DNA of 64,000 nt from Burkholderia pseudomultivorans (GCF_902499075.1 NZ_CABVPP010000017.1:1-64000), one strand, 5' to 3'. Positions 29,028 to 38,150 are shown, numbered from the stretch's first letter. Notes: a model not told the origin generated them from the letters alone. Numbers and translations: made by a program.

Positions 29028-29423
29028 ATGAGTTCGCACGGCATCGTCCTGTTCGGCCACGGCGCACGCGATCCGCGCTGGGCCGAGCCGTTCGAGCGGC
29101 TCGCCGCGCGGCTGCGCGGCGCCGGCTCGGCGGCCTCCCCCGCGCCGCTCGTGTCGCTCGCGTTCCTCGAACTGATGACGCCGTCGCTCGGCGACGCGGT
29201 CGCCGCGCAGGTCGCGGCCGGCTGCGCGCGCATCACCGTGGTGCCGGTATTCTTCGGCCAGGGCGGCCACGTGCGCCGCGACCTGCCGCAACTGGTCGAC
29301 GCGTGCCGCGCCGCGCATCCGGGTGTCGAGATCCGCTGCGCGACGGCGGTCGGCGAAGACGACGGCGTGCTCGACGCAATCGCACGCTACTGCCTCGACC
29401 AGCTCGGAAGCGACGACGCGTGA
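29028..29423 (+). CDS. cbiX: Sirohydrochlorin chelatase-like protein (CbiX/SirB family)
   Basis: A 131-residue short chelatase. The N-terminal metal/porphyrin motif is GIVLFGHGARDPRW and the second-half motif VPVFFGQGGHVRRDLPQL carries the other conserved His. Short CbiX proteins insert Co2+ or Fe2+ into sirohydrochlorin. Given the neighbouring sulfate-reduction genes that need sirohaem, an iron-inserting role (SirB) is plausible, but cobalt cannot be excluded. A GGAGG ribosome-binding site lies 8 nt upstream. It is convergent with cobA across a shared terminator. Confidence 0.85.
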   Translation: MSSHGIVLFGHGARDPRWAEPFERLAARLRGAGSAASPAPLVSLAFLELMTPSLGDAVAAQVAAGCARITVVPVFFGQGGHVRRDLPQLVDACRAAHPGVEIRCATAVGEDDGVLDAIARYCLDQLGSDDA

Positions 29424-29446
29424 CACGCGCAACGGTCCCGCTCAAA

Positions 29447-29480
29447 TGAAAAACGCCGGCCTTGGCCAGCGTTTTTCATT
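29447..29480. terminator. Bidirectional terminator between cbiX and cobA
   Basis: AAAAACGC-C-GGCC / GGCC-A-GCGTTTTT forms a nearly perfect hairpin with A-run and T-run on either side, so it can stop transcription from both convergent genes. Confidence 0.85.
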
Positions 29481-29496
29481 TCGGACGACGTCGCGA

Positions 29497-30246
29497 TCAG
29501 GCAGCATTCCGCAACGCATCGCCCTCTTTGACGTCGCGCACGCGCTCCGCGAACGCATCGCCGATCATCAGCAGGCTCGGCTGCGCCGGATCGAGCCACG
29601 TCTGCGCGTCGCCGGCCGCCATCTGTGCGAGCGTCAGCGTCAGCGTGCGCTCGCGCGCAGTGCTGCACGCCTCGACGATCGCCACCGGCGTCGCCGGCGC
29701 ACGGCCGGCGTCGATCAGTTGCTGCGCGATGCCGGGCGCGCTGTCGCGGCCCATGTAGTAGACCATCGAATCGGCACGCGCGGCTTCGCGAATCTCGTCG
29801 CTGCCCGGCGCACGGCTGTGCGTCGCGAACGCGACGCTGCGCGCGACGCCACGCAAGGTCAGCGAGCGCTTCAGCGTCGCGGCGCCCGCGAGCGCCGCGG
29901 TGATGCCCGGCACGATCTCGTAGTCGATGCCGGCCGCTTCGAGCGCGCGCATTTCCTCGTCCGCACGGCCGAACAGCATCGGATCGCCGCCCTTGAGCCG
30001 CACGACGCACGCATGCTCGCGCGCCGCGTCGACGATCTGCTTGTTGATGAAATGCTGCGCGGTCGAGCGCTGCCCGCAGCGCTTGCCGACCGCGATCCTG
30101 CGCGCGTGCGGCGCATAGTCGAGCATCGCGGGCTCGACCAGCGCGTCGTGCAGCACGACGTCCGCCCGTTCGAGCAGCCGCGCGCCGCGCACCGTGATGA
30201 GGTCGGCCGCGCCCGGCCCTGCTCCGATCAGATAAACCTTGCCCAT
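29497..30246 (-). CDS. cobA: Uroporphyrinogen-III C-methyltransferase
   Basis: A 249-residue SAM-dependent enzyme that methylates uroporphyrinogen III at C2 and C7 to give precorrin-2, the branch to sirohaem and cobalamin. The family motifs GAGPGAADLITVRGARLL (residues 8-25), VRLKGGDPMLFGRADEE and VPGITAALAGAA are intact. It is the last gene of the cys operon, 71 nt after cysN, so its main job here is probably to supply sirohaem to CysI. The dehydrogenase/chelatase half of a CysG fusion is missing from this protein. Confidence 0.94.
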   Translation of the reverse strand: MGKVYLIGAGPGAADLITVRGARLLERADVVLHDALVEPAMLDYAPHARRIAVGKRCGQRSTAQHFINKQIVDAAREHACVVRLKGGDPMLFGRADEEMRALEAAGIDYEIVPGITAALAGAATLKRSLTLRGVARSVAFATHSRAPGSDEIREAARADSMVYYMGRDSAPGIAQQLIDAGRAPATPVAIVEACSTARERTLTLTLAQMAAGDAQTWLDPAQPSLLMIGDAFAERVRDVKEGDALRNAA

Positions 30247-30317
30247 GTCAGTCACTTCGCTTGGTCCGAAAACGGCCGCTGCAGCCCGCGCCGCCGCAAA
30301 GCGGCGCGGTATGCCGG

Positions 30318-31634
30318 TTACGCCGAAAAGGCCCGGATCATGCCTGCGGCGACCGTGTGGTGCGTCGCCTCGTCGATCAGCACGAACGCGCCCGTGCCCG
30401 GATGCGCGTCGTACGTGTCGCAGACGATCGGCTTTTGCAGCGTCAGCGCGACGCGGCCGATGTCGTTCATCTTCAGGTCCTGACGGTCGGTCGCGTGCGA
30501 CAGCGTATGCACGTCGAGCACCTGCTTGACGCCGCCGATCTTCGCGAACACCGTGCTGGTGGTCTGCTTCAGCAGGTACTTGCGCTGCGGCGACAGCGGC
30601 GCTTCGTCGAACCAGCACAGGTCGGCCTCGAGCTTCTTCGCCGGCGTCACCGGTTCGGCGGCCGTGACGAACATGTCGCCGCGCGACACGTCGACGTCTT
30701 CCGCGAGGCGGATCGTCACCGTCTGGCCCGCGAACGCGTGCGCGACCGACGCGGTGCCGCCCGGCACCGGCGCGACGATCTCGGCGACCGTTGCGGTGCG
30801 GTTCGACGGCAGCACGGCGATCGCGTCGCCGACCTTCACTTCGCCCGACTCGATGCGGCCCATGTAGCCGCGGAAATCGTCGGCCGAGCTGCCGTCCTGG
30901 CGCGCGACCCACTGCACCGGGAAGCGCAGCGCATCGTGCGCCTGCGTCTCGACCGGCAGCGATTCGAGCACGTCGAGCAGCGGCTCGCCCGCATACCACG
31001 GCATGCGCTCGCTCGCGCCGACGATGTTGTCGCCCTTCAGCGCCGACACCGGCACGAAGCGCACGTCGGTCAGGCCGAGCTGCTTCGCGAGCGTCACGTA
31101 CGCGTCGCGGATTTCATTGAAGCGCGCTTCGCTGTAGTCGACGAGGTCCATCTTGTTGATCGCGACGATCACGTGCTGCAGCGCGAGCAGCTTGACGATC
31201 GCGCTGTGGCGCTTGGTTTGCGGCAGCAGTTCCGCGACGCCGTTCTCGACCGTCACGCGCGTCGCGTCGATCAGGATGATCGCGGCGTGCGCGGTCGACG
31301 CACCCGTCACCATGTTGCGCGTGTACTGCTCGTGGCCCGGCGTGTCGGCGATGATGAACTTGCGCTTGGCCGTCGCGAAATAGCGATACGCGACGTCGAT
31401 CGTGATGCCCTGCTCGCGCTCGGCTTCCAGCCCGTCGGTCAGCAGCGCGAGGTCGAGTTCGTCGCCGACCGTGCGCTTGTTCTTCGCGCGCGACAGCGCG
31501 GACAGCTGGTCGGACAGCACGGCCTTGCTGTCGTACAGCAGGCGGCCGATCAGCGTGCTCTTGCCGTCGTCGACGCTGCCCGCGGTGATGAAGCGCAGCA
31601 CGCCGAGGTCTTCGGTGTTCTCGATGATGCTCAT
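30318..31634 (-). CDS. cysN: Sulfate adenylyltransferase subunit 1 (GTPase)
   Basis: A 438-residue EF-Tu-like GTPase that drives APS formation with CysD. The P-loop GSVDDGKS is at residues 19-26, followed by the ADTPGHEQYTRNMVTGAS switch II and NKMDLVDYSE (guanine specificity). There is no C-terminal APS-kinase (CysC) domain, consistent with the APS-using reductase encoded upstream. It is 22 nt downstream of cysD in the same operon. Confidence 0.95.
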   Translation of the reverse strand: MSIIENTEDLGVLRFITAGSVDDGKSTLIGRLLYDSKAVLSDQLSALSRAKNKRTVGDELDLALLTDGLEAEREQGITIDVAYRYFATAKRKFIIADTPGHEQYTRNMVTGASTAHAAIILIDATRVTVENGVAELLPQTKRHSAIVKLLALQHVIVAINKMDLVDYSEARFNEIRDAYVTLAKQLGLTDVRFVPVSALKGDNIVGASERMPWYAGEPLLDVLESLPVETQAHDALRFPVQWVARQDGSSADDFRGYMGRIESGEVKVGDAIAVLPSNRTATVAEIVAPVPGGTASVAHAFAGQTVTIRLAEDVDVSRGDMFVTAAEPVTPAKKLEADLCWFDEAPLSPQRKYLLKQTTSTVFAKIGGVKQVLDVHTLSHATDRQDLKMNDIGRVALTLQKPIVCDTYDAHPGTGAFVLIDEATHHTVAAGMIRAFSA

Positions 31635-31656
31635 GATGTGAATGTCCTCGTGTGCT

Positions 31657-32619
31657 TCAGAAATAACCCTGCTTCTTGCGCTGCTCCATCGCGGCTTCGG
31701 AGGTCTGGTCGTCCATCCGCGTCGCGCCGCGCTCGGTGATCTCGGTCACCGCCGTCTCGGCGATGATCTTCTCGACGTCGTCCGCGTCGCTCTCGACCGG
31801 GCACGTGCAGGAAATGTCGCCGACCGTGCGGAACCGCACCTGCGCGACTTCGCTCGTCTCGCCGTCGCGCATCGGCGTGAGCGGCGTGACCGGCACCAGC
31901 AGCCCGTTGCGGCGCACGATCTCGCGCTGGTGCGCGTAGTAGATCGACGGCAGCTCGAGGTTTTCGCGCGCGATGTACTGCCACACGTCGAGTTCGGTCC
32001 AGTTCGAGATCGGGAACACGCGCAGGTGTTCGCCGTTGTGCAGGCGTGCGTTGTACAGGCTCCACAGTTCCGGGCGCTGCGCCTTCGGGTCCCACTGGCC
32101 GAATTCGTCGCGGAACGAGAAGATGCGCTCCTTCGCGCGCGCCTTCTCTTCGTCGCGGCGCGCGCCGCCGATCATCGCGGTGAAGCCGTGCTGCTCGATC
32201 GTCTCGAGCAGCGTGACGGCCTGCGCGGCATTGCGCGAATCGGTTTCGCGGCGCAGCACGACCGTGCCGCGCTTGATCGAATCCTCGACGTGGCCGACGA
32301 TCAGCTCGGCGCCGATCTCGTTGGCGCGACGGTCGCGGAAATCGATCACCTCGTCGTAGTTGTGGCCCGTGTCGATGTGCACGAGCGGGAACGGCAGCGT
32401 GGTCTTGCGGTTCGCGCCGAGGCCGAACGCCTTCAGCGCCAGGTGCAGCACGACGACCGAATCCTTGCCGCCCGAGAACAGCAGCGCCGGCTTGCTGCAC
32501 TCGGCGACCAGCTCGCGCAGGATATGGATCGACTCGGCTTCGAGCCAGTCGAGGTGGCCCATGCGGCTGTCGGCGCCGGTGGGCGGGGCAAAGGCGGATT
32601 GCTCGAGCGTCGTGCTCAT
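31657..32619 (-). CDS. cysD: Sulfate adenylyltransferase subunit 2
   Basis: A 320-residue PP-loop ATP sulfurylase subunit that activates sulfate to APS. The PP-loop motif is LFSGGKDSVVVLHLALKAF (residues 47-65), followed by the VHIDTGHNYDEVIDFRD and IGGARRDEEKARAKER segments typical of CysD. The ATG at 32619 gives MSTTLEQ; an upstream in-frame start adds Arg-rich sequence. It sits between cysH and cysN. Confidence 0.95.
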   Translation of the reverse strand: MSTTLEQSAFAPPTGADSRMGHLDWLEAESIHILRELVAECSKPALLFSGGKDSVVVLHLALKAFGLGANRKTTLPFPLVHIDTGHNYDEVIDFRDRRANEIGAELIVGHVEDSIKRGTVVLRRETDSRNAAQAVTLLETIEQHGFTAMIGGARRDEEKARAKERIFSFRDEFGQWDPKAQRPELWSLYNARLHNGEHLRVFPISNWTELDVWQYIARENLELPSIYYAHQREIVRRNGLLVPVTPLTPMRDGETSEVAQVRFRTVGDISCTCPVESDADDVEKIIAETAVTEITERGATRMDDQTSEAAMEQRKKQGYF

Positions 32620-32694
32620 GATTTCAGTCCTTCTCTTCCGGGTTCGTGCCGCCCGCTGTCGCGGGCGGCGCAATATTCAGTGTCTTGTCGGCTT

Positions 32695-33447
32695 TCAGTG
32701 CGCGGCGCCGGCTTCGGCATTCGCGGGAATCGGCGTGATCGTCGTGATGTGCAGCCCGCATTCCTTCGTGTCGCGCGACTCCCACCACCAGCGGCCCGCG
32801 CGGCTGTCCTCGCCGGGGCGGATCGCGCGCGTACAGGGCTCGCAGCCGATGCTCGGGTAGCCGCGCGCATGCAGCGGATTGACCGGCACGTCGAACGCCT
32901 TAAGGTACGCCCACACGTCGTCTTCCGTCCAGTCGGCGAGCGGGTTGTACTTCGCGATCCCGCGCGCTTCGTCCTGCTCTTGCTCATGCAGCTCGGCACG
33001 CGTAACCGACTGCTCGCGACGCTGGCCCGTGACCCACGCGCCGACGTCCGACAGCGCGCGGTTCAGCGGCTCGACCTTGCGGATGTGGCAGCACGACTTG
33101 CGCAGCTCGACGCTCTCGTAGAACGCGTTCAGCCCGTGTTCGGCCACATATTGGTCCACCGCGTCCTGCTGCGGATGAAACTGCTCGATCTCGTAGCCGT
33201 AGCGCTCGCGCACGCGGTCGATCATGCCGAGCGTCTCCGCGTGCAGGCGGCCCGTGTTCAGCGAGAAGATGCCGATCGACACGCCCTTCGACAGGATCGC
33301 GTGCGTGAGCAGCATGTCTTCGGCTGCGAGGCTGCTCGCGAGCTTCACCTTCGGATGGCGCGCGGCGATCTGCGCGAGCAGCGCGTCGAGCCGCTCGACC
33401 TTCGCCGCGAGTTCCGGCGTCAGCGCGGTGGCGGTCGCGGTGCTCAT
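32695..33447 (-). CDS. cysH: Assimilatory adenylyl-sulfate (APS) reductase, CysH family
   Basis: A 250-residue reductase that converts activated sulfate to sulfite. The catalytic Cys lies in KECGLH near residue 230. Two extra cysteine pairs, Cys119-Cys120 (SCCHIRK) and Cys202/Cys205 (GCEPCTR), are the [4Fe-4S] ligands that mark APS reductases rather than PAPS reductases. That predicts no need for CysC, and no cysC is present in the cluster. It overlaps the DUF934 gene by 4 nt. The C-terminus ends ANAEAGAAH. Confidence 0.93.
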   Translation of the reverse strand: MSTATATALTPELAAKVERLDALLAQIAARHPKVKLASSLAAEDMLLTHAILSKGVSIGIFSLNTGRLHAETLGMIDRVRERYGYEIEQFHPQQDAVDQYVAEHGLNAFYESVELRKSCCHIRKVEPLNRALSDVGAWVTGQRREQSVTRAELHEQEQDEARGIAKYNPLADWTEDDVWAYLKAFDVPVNPLHARGYPSIGCEPCTRAIRPGEDSRAGRWWWESRDTKECGLHITTITPIPANAEAGAAH

Positions 33448-33986
33448 GCGCTCACCTTGGTGTCGGCCGACGCGGCACGGCGGCGGAACAGCGGCGCGGG
33501 CTCGTCGAACGCACCCTGGTAACGCTGCGTGAACTCGCCGAACGCGTTCAGCGCGTCGTGGATGTCCTTGTCGGCGCGCACCGCGAACGCATCGAAGCCG
33601 CAGCGCGACATGTACAGCAGCTGGTCGCGCAGCACGTCGCCGATCGCGCGCAGCTCGCCCGTCCAGCCGTGACGCTCGCGCAGCAGGCGCGCGATGCTGT
33701 AGCCGCGACCGTCCGCGAAGCGCGGGAAATCCACCGCGATCAGCGAAATCGCGCCGAAGTCGGCCGCGAGATCGGCCGGCTCGCTGTCCGGCGCGAGCCA
33801 CACGCCCAGTTCGTCCTTCGTCTTCGCGGCGACCAGCGCTGCGCGCTCGGCCTGCCACAACGCGAGCGGCACCAGCACCTTGCCGGCCGGCAATGCGTCG
33901 ACCGCGGGCAGCGCGCCGTCTTCCGACGCGCGCACGACCTGCCATGCGTCGTCGATCACTGCGCGGTTCTTGATAATCGAAGCCAT
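33444..33986 (-). CDS. DUF934 protein of the sulfate-reduction operon
   Basis: A 180-residue soluble protein of the DUF934 family, nearly always found between cysI and cysH in betaproteobacteria and pseudomonads. PADLAADFGAISLIAVDFPRFADGRGYSIARLLRERHG near residue 85 and LYMSRCGFDAFAV near residue 128 are conserved. It may help CysI or CysH, for example as an electron-transfer or assembly factor, but no activity is known to me. The ATG at 33986 follows AAGGAA by 8 nt; a TTG two codons upstream is possible. Confidence 0.85.
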   Translation of the reverse strand: MASIIKNRAVIDDAWQVVRASEDGALPAVDALPAGKVLVPLALWQAERAALVAAKTKDELGVWLAPDSEPADLAADFGAISLIAVDFPRFADGRGYSIARLLRERHGWTGELRAIGDVLRDQLLYMSRCGFDAFAVRADKDIHDALNAFGEFTQRYQGAFDEPAPLFRRRAASADTKVSA

Positions 33987-34011
33987 CTGCAAATTCCTTC
34001 TAGCCGGTGGG

Positions 34012-35691
34012 TTAGGCGTTCACTGCCTGGCGCGCCGCATAGACGCGCTCCTTGAACGGCGCGATGCCGATGCGGTCGTACGTGTCGATGAAGCGCTCGC
34101 CGTCGATGCGCGACTCGACGAACGTGTCGATCAGCTTCGCGATCACGTCCGGCACCTCTTCCGCCGAGAACGACGGCCCGATCACGCGGCCCAGGCGCGC
34201 GCCGTCGCGGCCCGTGCCCTGCTCGCCGCCGAGCGACACCTGGTACCACTCGGCGCCGTCCTTGTCGACGCCGAGGATGCCGATGTTGCCGACGTGGTGA
34301 TGGCCGCACGAGTTCATGCAACCGGAAATGTTCAGCGACAGGTCGCCGAGGTCGTACACATAGTCGAGATCGTCGAAGCGCTGCTGGATCCCCAGCGCGA
34401 TCGGGATCGACTTCGCGTTCGCGAGCGAGCAGAAGTCGCCGCCCGGGCACGCGATGATGTCGGTCAGCAGGCCGATGTTCGGCGTCGCGAAACCGGCGGC
34501 CTTCGCCTTCTCCCACACCGCGAACAGGTCGCGCTTCTTCACGTTCGCGAGAATCAGGTTCTGCTCGTGCGACACGCGCAGCTCGCCGAACGAATACGCA
34601 TCGGCCCAGTCGGCGACCAGATCCATCTGCTTGTCGGTCGCGTCGCCCGGCGCCGCACGGTGATCCTTCAGCGACAGCGTGACGGCCGCGTAGCCCGGCA
34701 CCTTGTGCGGCGCGACGTTGCGCTCGACCCAGCGCGCGAACGCCTTGTTCTCGAGCAGGTGCTGCTCGAACGACGCGTCGGTGTCGGCCAGCTTCTCGTA
34801 GACGGGCGGCTTGAAGTACTGCGACACGCGGTCGAGCTCGGCCTGCGTGAGCGTCGACGGGCCGTCCTTCAGGTGCTGCCATTCCTCCTCGACCTGCTGC
34901 GCGAACTTCGCCGGCGACAGCGCCTTCACGAGGATCTTGATGCGTGCCTTGTACATGTTGTCGCGGCGGCCGTAGCGGTTGTACACGCGCAGCACGGCTT
35001 CGCAGTACGTCAGCAGGTGCTGCCACGGCAGGTCTTCCTTGATCACCGCGCCGACGATCGGCGTACGGCCGAGGCCGCCGCCCGCGAGGATGCTCGCGAC
35101 CACTTCGCCCTGCGCGTTCTTCTTCAGGTACACGCCGAGGTCGTGGATCTGCACGGCCGCACGGTCGTGCTTCGAGCCCGACACCGCGATCTTGAACTTG
35201 CGCGGCAGCCACGCGAATTCGGGATGGAACGTCGACCATTGACGCAGGATCTCGGCCCACGGACGCGGATCGATCTCTTCGTCCTGCGCGACGCCTGCGA
35301 ACTGGTCGGCCGTGATGTTGCGGATGCAGTTGCCCGACGTCTGGATCGCGTGCATCTGCACCGACGCGAGCTTCGCGAGGATCTCGGGCGTTTCTTCGAG
35401 CTGGATCCAGTTGAACTGGATGTTCGAGCGCGTCGAGAAGTGGCCATAGCCGCGGTCGTGTTCGCGCGCGATGCGCGCCAGCATGCGCAGCTGCTCGCTG
35501 CGCAGGTTGCCGTAAGGAATCGCGATGCGGTGCATGTACGCGTGACGCTGCATGTACAGGCCGTTCTGCAGGCGCAGCGGACGGAACTCGTCTTCGCTCA
35601 ACTCGCCCGACAGGCGGCGGCGCACCTGATCGCGGTACTGCGCGACACGCTCGTCGACGATCGTCTGGTCGTACTGGTCGTACTGATACAT
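34012..35691 (-). CDS. cysI: Sulfite reductase, haemoprotein (nitrite/sulfite reductase family)
   Basis: A 559-residue sirohaem/[4Fe-4S] reductase converting sulfite to sulfide in six-electron steps. The cluster and sirohaem ligands are Cys415 and Cys421 (ACPGGDFC) and Cys458 and Cys462 (SGCMNSCGHHH). Two ferredoxin-like repeats precede them (GHFSTRSNIQFNWI near residue 83). No CysJ flavoprotein is encoded nearby, so electrons may come from ferredoxin or another donor. It is the first gene of the operon cysI-DUF934-cysH-cysD-cysN-cobA. Confidence 0.92.
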   Translation of the reverse strand: MYQYDQYDQTIVDERVAQYRDQVRRRLSGELSEDEFRPLRLQNGLYMQRHAYMHRIAIPYGNLRSEQLRMLARIAREHDRGYGHFSTRSNIQFNWIQLEETPEILAKLASVQMHAIQTSGNCIRNITADQFAGVAQDEEIDPRPWAEILRQWSTFHPEFAWLPRKFKIAVSGSKHDRAAVQIHDLGVYLKKNAQGEVVASILAGGGLGRTPIVGAVIKEDLPWQHLLTYCEAVLRVYNRYGRRDNMYKARIKILVKALSPAKFAQQVEEEWQHLKDGPSTLTQAELDRVSQYFKPPVYEKLADTDASFEQHLLENKAFARWVERNVAPHKVPGYAAVTLSLKDHRAAPGDATDKQMDLVADWADAYSFGELRVSHEQNLILANVKKRDLFAVWEKAKAAGFATPNIGLLTDIIACPGGDFCSLANAKSIPIALGIQQRFDDLDYVYDLGDLSLNISGCMNSCGHHHVGNIGILGVDKDGAEWYQVSLGGEQGTGRDGARLGRVIGPSFSAEEVPDVIAKLIDTFVESRIDGERFIDTYDRIGIAPFKERVYAARQAVNA

Positions 35692-35907
35692 TCGGGGACC
35701 CCAGGGTTTTCGTGGTGACCGCGCGACGTCCTAGCCACGTCGCGCCCGAATCTCCGTTCCGCCGCTGCCGCCGGGGCATCCGCTGCCCGGTGGATTGCTA
35801 ATGACGAAAACAGATATCCATATTTGAAAAACTCCGGTGAATCGTAATAAACTCGCCTTATATTTCAAACGACTAAAAAATTCTGTTGATATGCGGAAGG
35901 GTTATAA
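35692..35907. promoter_or_regulatory. AT-rich divergent control region between cysI and the cysB-type gene
   Basis: 216 nt separate the divergent starts, and the last 110 nt (35800-35907) are strikingly AT-rich for this genome. On the minus strand TTGAAA (35868-35863) and TACGAT (35846-35841), 16 nt apart, form a candidate cysI promoter. A plus-strand TTGAAA lies at 35824-35829. CysB-type activators bind such degenerate AT-rich regions near the -35. Exact operator sites are not resolvable by eye. Confidence 0.5.
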
Positions 35908-36849
35908 ATGAACCTGCACCAATTTCGCTTCGTGCGCGAGGCCGTCCGGCAGAATTTCAACCTCACCGAGGCCGCCAAGGCGCTCTACACGTCGCAACCG
36001 GGGGTATCGAAGGCGATCATCGAGCTCGAGGACGAGCTGGGCGTGGAGATCTTCACGCGGCACGGCAAGCGCGTGCGCTCGCTCACCGAGCCGGGCCGGA
36101 TCATCCTCGCGTCGGTCGAGCGGATCCTGCAGGAGGTCGAAAGCCTTAAGAGGGTCGGAAAAGATTATGCAGCGCAGGACCAGGGCAACCTGACGATCGC
36201 GGCGACCCACACGCAGGCGCGCTATTCGCTGCCGGCCGCGATCGCCGAATTCAAGAAGCGCTTCCCGAAGGTGCACCTGTCGATCCTGCAGGGCAGCCCG
36301 ACGCAGGTCGCCGAGATGGTGATCCACGACCAGGCCGATCTCGCGATCGCAACCGAGGCGATCGCCGACTACAAGGAACTCGTGTCGCTGCCCTGCTTCC
36401 AGTGGCATCACGCGGCCGTCGTGCCGGCCGACCATCCGCTGCTCGAGCGCAAGCCGGTCACGCTCGACGATCTCGCGCAGTATCCGCTGATCACCTACGA
36501 CGACGCGTTCGCGGGCCGCAAGAAGATCAACCATGCGTTCGCGCTGCGCGGGCTGTCGCCGGACATCGTGCTGGAGGCGATCGACGCCGACGTGATCAAG
36601 ACCTATGTCGAGCTCGGCCTCGGCGTCGGGATCATGGCCGACATCGCGTTCAACCCGGAGCGCGACCGCAACCTGCGGCTGATTCCGGTCGGCCACCTGT
36701 TCGGCAGCAACGTGACGCGCGTCGCGCTGAAGCAGGGCGCGTATCTGCGCAGCTATGTGTATACGCTGGTCGAGCTGCTGTCGCCGACGCTGAACCGCAA
36801 GCTGATCGAACAGGCGCTCAAGGGCGAATCCGAATCGTACGAGCTTTGA
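35908..36849 (+). CDS. cysB: CysB/Cbl-type LysR regulator of sulfur assimilation
   Basis: A 313-residue LysR protein whose N-terminus (MNLHQFRFVREAVRQNFNLTE, AAKALYTSQPGVSKAIIELEDELG) is the CysB/Cbl subclass signature. The substrate domain has TIAATHTQARYSLP, where CysB proteins bind sulfate or N-acetylserine. It is divergent from the cys operon, fitting an activator of cysI and following genes when sulfur is limiting. CysB versus Cbl/SsuR cannot be separated without a comparison. It ends before a clear terminator. Confidence 0.88.
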   Translation: MNLHQFRFVREAVRQNFNLTEAAKALYTSQPGVSKAIIELEDELGVEIFTRHGKRVRSLTEPGRIILASVERILQEVESLKRVGKDYAAQDQGNLTIAATHTQARYSLPAAIAEFKKRFPKVHLSILQGSPTQVAEMVIHDQADLAIATEAIADYKELVSLPCFQWHHAAVVPADHPLLERKPVTLDDLAQYPLITYDDAFAGRKKINHAFALRGLSPDIVLEAIDADVIKTYVELGLGVGIMADIAFNPERDRNLRLIPVGHLFGSNVTRVALKQGAYLRSYVYTLVELLSPTLNRKLIEQALKGESESYEL

Positions 36850-36866
36850 GCCGCGTGTATAACCAC

Positions 36867-36892
36867 AGGGGCGCACATCGCGCCCCTTTTTA
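36867..36892 (+). terminator. Terminator after the cysB-type gene
   Basis: Arms AGGGGCGC and GCGCCCCT around ACATC, followed by TTTTTATT. It lies 17 nt beyond the stop codon. Confidence 0.88.
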
Positions 36893-36913
36893 TTGCCCGA
36901 CGGAGATTCCCGC

Positions 36914-38071
36914 ATGACGCTTCCCGCCCTGCTGCGCCGCGCCGCCGGCGCTGCCCTTGCGCTCGCCTGCATGGCCGCGCAGGCCGACCTGAAGGTCGGC
37001 GTCGACCTGTCGTCGACCGGCCCCGCCGCCGCGATCGGCATCACGAGCAAGAACGCGATCCTGATGTGGCCGAAGACGATCGCCGGGCAGCCGCTGCAGG
37101 TGACGGTGCTCGACGACGCGTCGGACCCGGGCGCCGCGGTGCGCAACATCCGCAAGCTGGTGGACGAGGATCACGTCGACGTGGTGGTCGGGCCGAACAT
37201 CACGCCGGCCGCGCTCGCGGCGCTCGACGCGGTGGCGGCCGGCCAGACGCCGATGATCACGCTGGTCGGCTCCGGCGCGATCGTCGAGCCGCAGGAAGGC
37301 GCGCGCACCTGGGCGTTCAAGATGGCGCAGAGCGACCGCGCGATGGCCGACGTGATGACGCGCTACATGGCGAACCACGGCGTGAAGACGGTCGGCTTCA
37401 TCGGCTTCGCGGACAGCTACGGCGACAGCTGGCTGAACGAGTTCACGCGCTTCGCGGAGCTGCGCAAGATCCGCGTGGTCGCGACCGAGCGCTTCAACCG
37501 CACCGACGCGAGCGTCACGGGCCAGGCGCTGAAGCTGGTCGCCGCGAAGCCCGACGCAATCCTGATCGCGGGCTCGGGCACGCCGGCCGTGCTGCCGCAG
37601 CGCACGCTGATCGAGCGCGGTTACAAGGGCCCGATCTATCAGACGCACGGCATCGCGACGCCGGAATTCATCAAGCTCGGCGGCAAGGATGTGGAGGGCA
37701 CGCTGTTCCCGACCCAGCCGGTGGTCGTCGCGCGCACGCTGCCGGCCGACCATCCGGCGCGCAAGGCCGCGCTCGCGTTCGTCGACGCGTACGAGGCGAA
37801 GTACGGCGCCGGCACCGTCACGCAGTTCGCGGGCGACGCGGCCGGCGTCTACCCGCGCCTCGCCGACGCGGTCGGCCGCGCGCTGAAGACCGCGCAGCCC
37901 GGCACGCCCGCGTTCCGCGCGGCGCTGCGGCGCGAGCTCGAACGCGCGCACGAGCTCGTCGTGCCGAACGGCGTCGTCAATACCAGCGACAAGGATCATG
38001 TGGGGCTCGATCAGCGCGCGAGCGTGATGGGGATCGTGAAGCACGGACAGTTCGTCTATCTGAGCCAGTGA
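36914..38071 (+). CDS. Periplasmic branched-chain amino-acid-type binding protein
   Basis: A 385-residue type I periplasmic binding protein (Leu/Ile/Val family) with a signal peptide (cleavage after AQA near residue 26). DLKVGVDLSSTGPAAAIG starts the mature protein, and VVVGPNITPAALAALD, TVGFIGFADSYGDSWL and ILIAGSGTPAVLPQR are typical of this family. No permease or ATPase genes adjoin, so it is an orphan binding protein for an unknown ligand. CGGAG stands 7 nt before the ATG. Confidence 0.85.
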   Translation: MTLPALLRRAAGAALALACMAAQADLKVGVDLSSTGPAAAIGITSKNAILMWPKTIAGQPLQVTVLDDASDPGAAVRNIRKLVDEDHVDVVVGPNITPAALAALDAVAAGQTPMITLVGSGAIVEPQEGARTWAFKMAQSDRAMADVMTRYMANHGVKTVGFIGFADSYGDSWLNEFTRFAELRKIRVVATERFNRTDASVTGQALKLVAAKPDAILIAGSGTPAVLPQRTLIERGYKGPIYQTHGIATPEFIKLGGKDVEGTLFPTQPVVVARTLPADHPARKAALAFVDAYEAKYGAGTVTQFAGDAAGVYPRLADAVGRALKTAQPGTPAFRAALRRELERAHELVVPNGVVNTSDKDHVGLDQRASVMGIVKHGQFVYLSQ

Positions 38072-38079
38072 CGGGCAGC

Positions 38080-38108
38080 TTGCCCGGCGTGCGGATTTCC
38101 GCCATAAT
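38080..38108 (+). promoter_or_regulatory. Candidate sigma-70 promoter of tRNA-Leu
   Basis: TTGCCC (38080-38085) and CATAAT (38103-38108) with a 17-nt spacer lie 42 nt before the mature tRNA 5' end. Confidence 0.55.
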
Positions 38109-38150
38109 CCGCGTTTCGCCGCGCACAATCGCATGCGCGGTCAGGATCAG

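Noticed and set aside
26750-29236. An 828-codon minus-strand frame opposite lptF and lptG
   Set aside because: Antisense shadow, extremely rich in Arg, Asp and Glu; the plus-strand genes have clear family signatures.
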